Source: VRUE01 sp035698885
GTDB lineage: Bacteria; Actinomycetota; Thermoleophilia; Solirubrobacterales; 70-9
Direction of reading: 5' to 3'
NCBI GenBank assembly: GCA_035698885.1
Contig: DASSBJ010000041.1
Span: 1 to 7,224, forward strand
DNA length: 7,224 nucleotides
Shown here: piece after piece, positions 1 through 5,679 of the stretch
Numbering within the stretch: position 1 is the stretch's first letter
Layout: the number at the start of each line of letters is the position of its first letter
Program-made: the position numbers and the translations under genes
Notes under the pieces: generated by a model
Told to the model about the DNA's origin: nothing
The model's input: the letters and a program-made list of their open reading frames with translations, nothing else
Databases searched by the model: none

Positions 1-172
1 GCCGGTGCGCTTGCGGCTGGTCGTCAGGCCGAAGGTGCGGCTGATGCATTTCCTCAAGCGCCACCGCAAGGGACGAATCCGGGTTCTGGTGACGTTCAAG
101 CCCGACGAAGGCGACACGACGACGATCGAACGGCCGATCGCGCTCAAGCGCAGGCACCATCACCGGCGCTGA
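1..172 (+). CDS. C-terminal fragment of a probable secreted/surface protein
   Basis: Only the last 56 codons are present, reading from base 2 to a TGA at 170-172; the 5' end lies outside the window. The fragment is very basic, ending in a run of Lys, Arg and His (LKRRHHHRR). Its centre alternates hydrophobic and polar residues (RIRVLVTFKP, then Gly, Asp and several Thr, then IERPIALKR). This matches the last beta-strands of the small Ig-like or repeat domains that often end secreted proteins of Solirubrobacter-like actinobacteria, where a segment resembling VTFTPxGG...T..R.I.LKR recurs. That family placement is from memory and tentative; no catalytic motif is visible. The gene converges on the PHP gene with only six bases between the two stop codons, so there is no room for a dedicated terminator between them. 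Confidence 0.6.
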   Translation, partial: PVRLRLVVRPKVRLMHFLKRHRKGRIRVLVTFKPDEGDTTTIERPIALKRRHHHRR

Positions 173-178
173 GCGGGG

Positions 179-988
179 TCAAGGCCGCGGCGGGACCTGG
201 GGCTCGGCTAGGCCGTAGGTGTCGTAGGCGCCGAACTCGGCGAAGGTCTTGTGGGTTGGGCCGTGGTAGTCGCTCGACGCGGTGGCGATCAGATCCAGCT
301 CCTCGCAGAGCTCCAGAAGGTGCCGGGTCTGCTCCTCGCTGTGGGTCGGGTAGAAGGTCTCGACGCCGTCGACGTCCAGCGCGCGGATCAGCTCGTCGAC
401 CTCGGCCGGGTCGGAGATGTCCCAGTAGGGGTGGGCGACGACGGCGACTCCGCCGGCCTGCTTGATCGTCTGCACGGCCTGCTCGGCGGTCGGCCAGCGG
501 CGCGGCACGAATGCCTTGGCGCCCGGCACCAGGTACTGCTCGAAGAACGGCCCGAGGTCGCCGCTGGCGCCGGCGGCGCGGGCGATGTGCGGGCGGCCTA
601 TCGAGAGCGCGTCGCCGGCCTCCTTCACCGCGTCCTCGAGGTGCAGGTCGAACCCCTCCCCACGCAGCTTCTCGACGATCTCCCCGGCCCGCGCCACCCG
701 CTCGTGCTGAGCCCGCTCGCAGGCCGGCGCGATCTTTCCCAGATCGACCCAGTACCCGCACACGTGCAGGTCTTCGGCGTACTCATGCACACAGGACATC
801 TCGATAGCCGGAACCAGCTCAATCCCCAGCTTCCCCGCCGCCTCCCCCGCCTCAGCCACTCCGGCAATCGCATCGTGGTCCGTCAGCGCCAGCGTGCTCA
901 CACCGGCCCTCGCAGCTTCCGCGACGACCTCGGCAGGCGCAAGCTGCCCGTCGGAAACCGTCGAATGCGATTGAAGCTCGATCAGCAT
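179..988 (-). CDS. PHP-domain metal-dependent phosphoesterase (TrpH/YciV-like)
   Basis: A 269-residue protein of the polymerase-and-histidinol-phosphatase (PHP) superfamily. It is closest in layout to TrpH/YciV, whose characterised members remove phosphate from 3',5'-nucleoside bisphosphates or trim short RNA; the substrate here is an inference from family. Visible metal-site motifs are QSHSTVSDG (Gln6, His8, Asp13), LTDHD (Asp37, His38, Asp39), Glu63 in AIEMS, His75, GRPHIAR (His134), VVAHP (His186) and SDYHG (Asp240, His242). The order and spacing cover the whole PHP fold and the length is normal for the family. The oddity is Gln6 where most PHP proteins have the first His of the HxH motif. 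I chose the ATG at 988 because it leads straight into the first beta-strand; a GTG at 1030 would add 14 basic residues overlapping the likely promoter. It is cytoplasmic, with no signal peptide. It is divergent from the carboxylase gene and apparently transcribed alone. Confidence 0.9.
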   Translation of the reverse strand: MLIELQSHSTVSDGQLAPAEVVAEAARAGVSTLALTDHDAIAGVAEAGEAAGKLGIELVPAIEMSCVHEYAEDLHVCGYWVDLGKIAPACERAQHERVARAGEIVEKLRGEGFDLHLEDAVKEAGDALSIGRPHIARAAGASGDLGPFFEQYLVPGAKAFVPRRWPTAEQAVQTIKQAGGVAVVAHPYWDISDPAEVDELIRALDVDGVETFYPTHSEEQTRHLLELCEELDLIATASSDYHGPTHKTFAEFGAYDTYGLAEPQVPPRP

Positions 989-1028
989 GGAGCCGGAGAA
1001 GCTTTCCCGCCGAAGATCACGACGGCGC

Positions 1029-1034
1029 ACCCTA
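1029..1034 (-). promoter_or_regulatory. Candidate -10 box of the PHP gene
   Basis: On the minus strand this reads TAGGGT, fitting the actinobacterial TANNNT -10 pattern. It would place transcription start near 1022, giving a leader of about 34 bases before the ATG at 988. A weak purine run (GGGAAAG) lies 13 bases before that ATG; it is too far and too weak to be a convincing ribosome site. No clear -35 is seen. The match is short and could be chance. Confidence 0.3.
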
Positions 1035-1054
1035 CGCGACTCGGGCCTTGAGCA

Positions 1055-1182
1055 GGGCGCCGGGGTCGCCTCGCCCTAGCCTCGCGAAGCGGCTCCGCAG
1101 AGTGTTCCAGGGCCGCGAAGCGGCACAGGATTTCACCGGCCGAAGGCCGGTGATAGGCGTAGGCGAGGCGACCCCGGCGCCC
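1055..1182. repeat. 128-bp palindromic multi-hairpin element
   Basis: The outer arms at 1055-1075 and 1162-1182 are perfect 21-bp inverted repeats. The stem can extend inward through 1077-1082 and 1155-1161 with one bulged base on each side. Between the arms are three further hairpins: 1081-1102 (CTCGCG against CGC-A-GAG), 1106-1130 (core GCCGC-GAA-GCGGC, extended by GG/CC-type pairs across two mismatches) and 1133-1153 (TCACCGGCC-GAA-GGCCGGTGA, nine perfect pairs). GCGAAGCGGC occurs twice, at 1084-1093 and 1115-1124. The whole can fold as a four-armed figure. It carries no gene, no flanking target-site duplication that I can see, and no U-tract. Possible identities are an interspersed mobile palindrome of the REP or MITE kind, or a structured regulatory or ncRNA element. 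The inverted repeats are seen directly; the role is unknown. Confidence 0.75.
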
Positions 1183-1205
1183 CGCCCCTCCGCCACACGA
1201 ATGCA

Positions 1206-1211
1206 TAGACT
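1206..1211 (+). promoter_or_regulatory. -10 box for leaderless transcription of the carboxylase gene
   Basis: TAGACT matches TANNNT and ends eight bases before the G of the GTG start codon at 1220. RNA polymerase normally starts six to eight bases after the -10 hexamer, so transcription should begin at or within two bases of the start codon. No Shine-Dalgarno sequence lies between the -10 and the GTG, which supports leaderless translation, common in actinobacteria. The expected -35 position is GC-rich without a recognisable TTGACA, just outside the right arm of the palindromic element. Confidence 0.55.
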
Positions 1212-1219
1212 GCGCCGCC

Positions 1220-2974
1220 GTGTTCGAGAAGGTCCTGATAGCCAACCGCGGCGAGATCGCGATCCGGGTCGCCCGCACGCTGAAGGAGATGGGCATCGGG
1301 TCGGTCGCCGTCTACTCGGAGATCGACCGCGACGCCCCGCACGTGCGCGAGGCCGACGAGGCCTTCCTGATCGGCCCGGCGACGCCCGCCGAGAGCTACC
1401 TGAACATCATCAAGATCATCGACACGGCCAAGCAGGCGGGGGCCGAGGCGATCCACCCCGGCTACGGCTTCCTCGCCGAGAACGCCGACTTCGCCCGCGC
1501 CTGCGCCGAGGCCGGCGTCGTCTTCATCGGCCCCCCGGCCGAGGCGATCGAAGCGATGGGCTCGAAGACGCGAGCGCGCGAGATCATGGCCGAGGCCGGC
1601 GTGCCGATCGTCCCCGGCGCGACCGAGCCCGCCCCCGACCTCGACGCGGCGCGCGCCCAGGCCGACGATGCCGGCTACCCGGTCGCCTGCAAGGCGGCGG
1701 GCGGCGGCGGCGGCAAGGGCTTCCGCGTCGCGATGAGCGCCGAGGACCTGCAGGACGCCTACGAGGGCGCCGCCCGCGAAGGCGAGAAGTTCTTCTCCGA
1801 CTCGCGCGTCTACATCGAGCGCTACCTCGAGGACCCGCGCCACGTCGAGGTGCAGGTTCTCGCCGACTCGCACGGCAACACGATCCACCTCGGCGAGCGC
1901 GACTGCTCGCTGCAGCGGCGCCACCAGAAGGTGATCGAGGAGGCCCCCGGCCCCCAGGTCGACGAGGAGATGCGCGAGCGGATCGGCAGGATCGCCACCG
2001 AGGCCGCCGCGGCCGTCGGCTACCGCGGCGCCGGCACGGTCGAGGGGATGCAGGTCGGCGACGAGTACTTCTTCCTCGAGATGAACACCCGCGTGCAGGT
2101 CGAGCACTGCGTGACCGAGATGGTCACCGGCGTCGACATCGTCCGCGAGCAGGTCCTGGTCGCCGCCGGCGAGCCGCTGACCGTCGCCCAGGAGGAGGTC
2201 GAGCTGCGCGGCCACGCGATCGAGTGCCGGATCAACGCCGAGGCGGCGCACAAGAACTTCGCCCCGGCGCCGGGCGCGATCGCCTCCTACCGCGAGCCCG
2301 CCGGCCCCGGCGTGCGCGTCGACTCCGGCGTCGAGGCGGGCTCCGAGGTGACGCCGATGTACGACCCGATGGTCGCCAAGCTGGTCGTCTGGGACGTCGA
2401 CCGCGAGCACGCGACGCGCCGCATGCTGCGCGCGCTGGCCGAGTACGAGGTCGGCGGCCTGACGACGCTGATCCCCTTCCACGAAGCGATTCTCGCCACC
2501 GAGCAGTGGGCCAGGGGAGAGACCTGCCGCGACCTGATGGAAGACAGGGACTGGCTGAAGACCACGGCCCCGGCCGAGGCCGAGGCGCCGCAGGCCCCGG
2601 AGGGGGCGGAGGTCGTCGCCCGCGACTACAAGGTCGAGGTCTCCGGCAAGCTCTTCGACGTCAAGGTGATCGGCGAGGCCGCCGCGGGCGGCGCCCCGGC
2701 CGGCAACGGCAAGCGCCCGCCGAAACGCGAGCGCAAGGCCGGCGGCGCCGCGAGCGCCTCCAGCGAGTCGCTGCCCTCGCCCCTGCAGGGCACCGTGCTC
2801 AAGGTCGCCGTCGAGCAGGGCGCCTCGGTCGAGGAGGGGGACCTGATCTGCGTGATCGAGGCGATGAAGATGGAGAACGAGATCTCCGCCCACCGCTCCG
2901 GCAAGGTGACGACCCTCAACGTCGCTCAGGGGGCGGCCGTCTCGAGCGGCGACGTCCTCGCGGTCATCGAGTAG
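1220..2974 (+). CDS. Acyl-CoA carboxylase alpha chain (biotin carboxylase + biotin carrier)
   Basis: A 584-residue protein fusing biotin carboxylase to the biotin carboxyl carrier, the usual actinobacterial form of acetyl-/propionyl-CoA carboxylase alpha. It uses ATP and bicarbonate to carboxylate biotin; a separate carboxyltransferase then makes malonyl- or methylmalonyl-CoA. The N-terminal domain begins MFEKVLIANRGEIAIRVA and has HPGYGFLAEN at 79-88. The ATP-grasp domain has the glycine loop KAAGGGGGKG at 158-167, plus His208, Glu275 and EMNTRVQVEH at 287-296. Arg291 and Arg337 correspond to E. coli Arg292 and Arg338. After the C-terminal carboxylase lobe and a short beta segment (about 468-485), an Ala/Gly/Lys/Pro-rich flexible linker (486-517) leads to the biotinyl domain, with Lys550 in EAMKMEN as the biotin site. 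Length is typical. All catalytic residues I can check are present. The GTG start fits both the motif and the nearby -10. The carboxyltransferase partner is not in this window, so acyl-CoA preference cannot be told. Confidence 0.95.
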   Translation: MFEKVLIANRGEIAIRVARTLKEMGIGSVAVYSEIDRDAPHVREADEAFLIGPATPAESYLNIIKIIDTAKQAGAEAIHPGYGFLAENADFARACAEAGVVFIGPPAEAIEAMGSKTRAREIMAEAGVPIVPGATEPAPDLDAARAQADDAGYPVACKAAGGGGGKGFRVAMSAEDLQDAYEGAAREGEKFFSDSRVYIERYLEDPRHVEVQVLADSHGNTIHLGERDCSLQRRHQKVIEEAPGPQVDEEMRERIGRIATEAAAAVGYRGAGTVEGMQVGDEYFFLEMNTRVQVEHCVTEMVTGVDIVREQVLVAAGEPLTVAQEEVELRGHAIECRINAEAAHKNFAPAPGAIASYREPAGPGVRVDSGVEAGSEVTPMYDPMVAKLVVWDVDREHATRRMLRALAEYEVGGLTTLIPFHEAILATEQWARGETCRDLMEDRDWLKTTAPAEAEAPQAPEGAEVVARDYKVEVSGKLFDVKVIGEAAAGGAPAGNGKRPPKRERKAGGAASASSESLPSPLQGTVLKVAVEQGASVEEGDLICVIEAMKMENEISAHRSGKVTTLNVAQGAAVSSGDVLAVIE

Positions 2975-4885
2975 CTAGCGGCGTTTCCCCGGCTTGCGCT
3001 TTTCCCGTTCGCGTTCGCGGCGTTCCTTTTCCCGTTCGCGTTCGCGTTCGCGCTGTTCGCGCCGCTTCTGCGCCCGCAGCTTCTGGAATTCGCGCCGCGT
3101 CATCGGCAGCGGCGGCGTGACTTCGCGGCATTCCCGGCCGACGCAGTTCTCGAAGCGCCGCAGCTGGCGGTGGAGGAAGTTGCGGATCGGGTAGAGGTTC
3201 GGGATCTTGACGAGGTTGTTGAGCTCGTTCGGATCCTTGTTGATGTCGTAGAGCTCTTTCTCGCCGTCCGGCCAGGCGATGTACTTGTACGGGCCGAGCC
3301 GGATTCCCTCGTAGTTGAGCGGCGGCGCGAGGATCGAGGCGTGCGCCCCGCCGCCCCGCGTGCGCGGTGCGCTCGAGACGCCTGCCTCCGGCTCCCTCGG
3401 GTCGGTGCTGCCGTTGCCGCCGGGCACGCCGCCGTCGCCTTCGCCGGTCGAGGCGATCGCCCCGTTGGCTTCGACGTCGGCGGTCTGCACGAAGGACTCG
3501 AAGAGGATCGGCCGGCGGGAGCGCGCTCCGGGGTCGCGCAGGAAGGGCACCATCGAGCGGCCGTCGACGCTCTTGTCCGGTTCCACCCCCGCCAGGTCGA
3601 GGATCGTCGGCGCGATGTCGATGTTCTCGGCCAGCTCGCCGGTCTGCGTGCCGGGCTCGATCCCCGGCCCGCGGATGATGAACGGCATGTGGGTGGCGGG
3701 CTCGTAGGAGAGGAACTTGCCGCCGATCAGCCGGTGCTCGCCGAAGAAGAAGCCGTTGTCCGAGGTGAAGAGGATGTAGGTGTTCTGGAGGCGGCCCGTT
3801 TCGGCGAGCGTGCCGACGATCTCCTTGACCCCGTCGTCGATCGAGCGCAGCGACTCGAGCTGCTTGTCGTAATAGACCTTGTAGGTGTGCTTGATGCTCG
3901 GCGTCAGGTGTTCGGCTTCGCGGATGAACGAGGGCTTGTCGCCGACGTTGCCCTCGTCGAAGCCTTCCGAGCGGTTGTGCGGCAGCCGCGCGCCCCTGAA
4001 CCAGTTGTAGTGGCGGATCGCCGGCTCGGGCCCGGCCGGCTGGCGGAAGTCGCCGTGCGGGGCCGTGTAGTCGAGCTGCAGGTAGAAGGGCTGTTCCTCC
4101 GGCGTCGCCCGCATCTCTTCGCGGGCCATCCAGTTGAAGACGTCGGTCGCGTAGACGCAGGGGCGTCCTTCTTCGGGCGCGAACGGGCAGCCCGCCGGGT
4201 CGCGTTCGGTGTATTCGCGCGGTTCCCAGGTGCCAGAGCTGCCGTACGGTTCGCCGATCGTGCCATCGTTGTTGAGCGTGTAGCCGTAGAAGAAGTGCTG
4301 CGTGTCCGCGTGCAGGACCGTGTGCCAGGAGCTCCAGCCCGGCGGCACGTTCTTGCCGTCGCTGTAGGGCGCGTCGCCGTAGCCGTTGAGGTACTTGCCG
4401 ATGTGGATCGTGCGGTAGCCGGCGCTCTGCAGCCAGGTGGCGATGTTGTGTTCGTAGGCGCCGCGGAAGGAGAAGCCGAAGTAGCCGCCGTTCGGCTGCA
4501 CGTTGCCCTTGACGCCGGTGTTGTGGGCGTAGCGGCCGGTCATCAGGCTGACCCGGGAGGGGCAGCACAGGGGGTAGGAGACGTAGTAGCGGTTGAAGGT
4601 CTCGCCGCGTTTGGCGAGCAGGTCGAGCGTATTCGGCATCGCCCGCACTTCCGGAGCTCCCGGGAAGGGGCGGAAGGCCGCGTACAGCTCGTCCAGCGTC
4701 TGGTCGTCGGTCTGGATGACGACGAAGCTCGGCGGCTCGTCGTTGGGATTGAGCGGTTCTTCTTCGGCCTCGACGGCGCCGGCGCGACCGGCGCTCAGCG
4801 CCAGTCCGCAGAGCAGCGCGAGCAGCGCCGCGGCGAGCGGCAGGCGGGCGCGCGAGAGCGCTCGGCTGTGGCTGAGGCTGCCCAT
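2975..4885 (-). CDS. Exported sulfatase, N-acetylglucosamine-6-sulfatase-like
   Basis: A type I sulfatase, predicted to hydrolyse sulfate esters outside the membrane. Residue numbers run from the TTG at 4930 (651 residues); I prefer the ATG at 4885 (residue 16) because it leaves a compact Sec signal peptide: a basic start, the hydrophobic run LPLAAALLALLCGLALS, then cleavage near AGRAGA. Metal ligands Asp75-Asp76 (QTDDQ) are followed by LCCPSR, where Cys122 in CxPSR should be converted to formylglycine. Other family marks are GYRTIHIGKYLNGYG, APHG (His292), FTSDNGFFFGEH (Asp391, Asn392), Lys405 and ELYDINKDPNEL. The LCCPSR, GKYLNxYG and TSDNG blocks resemble animal glucosamine-6-sulfatase, but the true substrate is unknown. 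Cys248/258 and Cys596/601 could form disulfides. Two additions stand out: a Gly/Ala-rich insert (about 485-535) and an Arg/Glu-rich tail (about 612-651). It lies just downstream of the HAD gene and probably shares its transcript. No formylglycine-generating enzyme gene is in the window. Confidence 0.9.
   Translation of the reverse strand: MGSLSHSRALSRARLPLAAALLALLCGLALSAGRAGAVEAEEEPLNPNDEPPSFVVIQTDDQTLDELYAAFRPFPGAPEVRAMPNTLDLLAKRGETFNRYYVSYPLCCPSRVSLMTGRYAHNTGVKGNVQPNGGYFGFSFRGAYEHNIATWLQSAGYRTIHIGKYLNGYGDAPYSDGKNVPPGWSSWHTVLHADTQHFFYGYTLNNDGTIGEPYGSSGTWEPREYTERDPAGCPFAPEEGRPCVYATDVFNWMAREEMRATPEEQPFYLQLDYTAPHGDFRQPAGPEPAIRHYNWFRGARLPHNRSEGFDEGNVGDKPSFIREAEHLTPSIKHTYKVYYDKQLESLRSIDDGVKEIVGTLAETGRLQNTYILFTSDNGFFFGEHRLIGGKFLSYEPATHMPFIIRGPGIEPGTQTGELAENIDIAPTILDLAGVEPDKSVDGRSMVPFLRDPGARSRRPILFESFVQTADVEANGAIASTGEGDGGVPGGNGSTDPREPEAGVSSAPRTRGGGAHASILAPPLNYEGIRLGPYKYIAWPDGEKELYDINKDPNELNNLVKIPNLYPIRNFLHRQLRRFENCVGRECREVTPPLPMTRREFQKLRAQKRREQREREREREKERREREREKRKPGKRR
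2999..3046. repeat. 27-bp in-frame repeat coding the sulfatase Arg/Glu tail
   Basis: A perfect 21-base stretch at 2999-3019 recurs at 3026-3046, a period of 27 bases or nine codons, so it stays in frame. Within each copy the hexamer GTTCGC is itself repeated, and an additional GTTCGC unit follows the second copy. On the coding strand this gives the alternating Arg-Glu pattern (EREREKERR, then EREREKRKP). It is a coding minisatellite prone to length change by slippage. Confidence 0.8.
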
Positions 4886-4943
4886 CGAGACTCGAAACCG
4901 CGGCCGGAGGCCGAAGTTGCGAAGCCCCAAAGCTAGAGGACCG

Positions 4944-5639
4944 CTAGGACGCGCCGAGCTTTTTCGCCGCTTCGCGGAAATTCTTCACGGTGGCGCTGGG
5001 CGCTTTGCGCCCTTCCAGCTTCTCGCCGTGGCGGTTGACCCAGATCACGGGGACCTTCATCTTCAGCAGCGGCGCGACGTCGGTGTCGTAGCTGGAGCAG
5101 ATGTGGAGCCAGCCTTTTTTGCCGCCGATCCGTCGCGCGCACTCTTTGAAGTGGACCGGGTCCGGCTTGTAGCTGCGCACCTGCTGCGCGGTGACGACGA
5201 GGTCGAGTTCGGTGCGCAGGTGGCGGCGCGAGATGCCGAGCAGCTTGTCGTCGACGTTGGAGAGGATCCCCACTTCGTAGCGTTTGGCGAGCCGGTCCAT
5301 CGCCGCGTTGGCCTCGCGGAAGGGCAGCCAGTAGGCGACGCTGTCGGGCAGGAACTGGGCACGCGAGGGCTCGATCTCCCAGCCCACCTCGCGGGCCACC
5401 TTGACGATCGTGCGGCGCAACACCTCGGCGTAGAGTTCGTAGGAGCCGGCCATGATTTCGGCCTGGACCTCGAAGAAGCGGGCCAGGAAGGGCCCCTCTT
5501 CGAAGCTGAAACCGTCCTTGGCCGCCTCTTTCTTGCAGGCTTCGACGATGCCCTTCTCCCAGTCGATCAGGGTTCCGTAGCAGTCGGTGGTCACCCACTC
5601 GATCGATTTCAAGGCGGGGAGGGCCATGGGGCGCGGCAT
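4944..5639 (-). CDS. HAD-superfamily hydrolase, haloacid dehalogenase type II-like
   Basis: A 231-residue cytoplasmic protein of the haloacid dehalogenase superfamily, of the length and motif spacing of L-2-haloacid dehalogenases. Motif I is TTDCYGTLIDW with nucleophile Asp19 and Thr23. Motif II is GILSNVDD (Ser127, Asn128). Motif III is Lys158 in SYKPDP. Motif IV is CSSYDTDVAP (Asp185, Asp187), followed by VPVIWVNRHG. A helical cap fills about residues 27-110. The DxYGT form of motif I is shared by dehalogenases and many uncharacterised phosphatases, so the substrate cannot be read from sequence. The start is either the ATG at 5639 or the ATG at 5627 (residue 5); a TATAAG box directly touching the first ATG favours the second if that box is real. 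The stop lies 58 bases before the preferred sulfatase ATG (13 before the TTG alternative), on the same strand, so the two are likely co-transcribed. Whether they act in one pathway is unknown. Confidence 0.87.
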   Translation of the reverse strand: MPRPMALPALKSIEWVTTDCYGTLIDWEKGIVEACKKEAAKDGFSFEEGPFLARFFEVQAEIMAGSYELYAEVLRRTIVKVAREVGWEIEPSRAQFLPDSVAYWLPFREANAAMDRLAKRYEVGILSNVDDKLLGISRRHLRTELDLVVTAQQVRSYKPDPVHFKECARRIGGKKGWLHICSSYDTDVAPLLKMKVPVIWVNRHGEKLEGRKAPSATVKNFREAAKKLGAS

Positions 5640-5679
5640 CTTATAGGCTGCCGCGCGGCCCCGGCAGGGCGCCGACTCT
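5640..5679. promoter_or_regulatory. 40-bp divergent promoter region, HAD gene / sucC
   Basis: Only 40 bases separate the HAD start (minus) from the sucC ATG (plus). On the plus strand TAGGCT at 5644-5649 fits TANNNT and would give a sucC leader of about 23 bases carrying a weak ribosome site (AGGG, 5666-5669, ten bases before the ATG). On the minus strand TATAAG (5645-5640) overlaps the same AT patch, and TAGAGT (5680-5675) is a second candidate. If correct, polymerases for the two genes compete for overlapping DNA. The calls rest on short matches only. Confidence 0.4.

Noticed and set aside
140..175. Hairpins at the end of the first gene (GCGCT-CA-AGCGC; CGCTCA pairing with TGAGCG)
   Set aside because: Five- or six-pair stems are expected by chance in DNA this GC-rich, and no T-run follows.
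1133..1153. Rho-independent terminator
   Set aside because: The nine-pair hairpin is strong, but no T-run follows on either strand, and it lies upstream of both neighbouring genes.
1055..1182. tRNA or other cloverleaf RNA gene
   Set aside because: The outer stem is 21 bp, not 7. There is no T-loop consensus (GTTCRAxxC), no anticodon arm geometry and no CCA end.
1047..1190. Insertion sequence with target-site duplication
   Set aside because: No direct repeat flanks the arms (CTTGAGCA on the left, CGCCCCTC on the right) and there is no transposase.
982..1296. 104-codon minus-strand frame over the palindromic element
   Set aside because: It overlaps the carboxylase start and the inverted repeats and has no family features. 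Such frames across palindromes tend to be misannotated as hypothetical proteins.
1133..2893. 586-codon minus-strand frame opposite the carboxylase
   Set aside because: It is antisense to strongly conserved catalytic motifs, and its Leu/Asp/Gly/Val-rich translation is the usual antisense product of GC-rich genes.
1048..3120. Long plus-strand open frame (690 codons) across the carboxylase
   Set aside because: It is out of frame with the clear carboxylase gene and its translation is Arg/Gly/Ala-rich with no motif. It is a GC-rich shadow frame.
4763..4795. Lipoprotein lipobox in the sulfatase signal peptide (ALLC)
   Set aside because: The residue before Cys41 is Leu, not Gly, Ala or Ser, and the hydrophobic run continues past the Cys. 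An ordinary Sec signal peptide fits better.
3170..4936. 588-codon plus-strand frame opposite the sulfatase
   Set aside because: Composition (Val/Arg/Ala/Glu-rich) and lack of motifs mark it as a mirror of the sulfatase gene.
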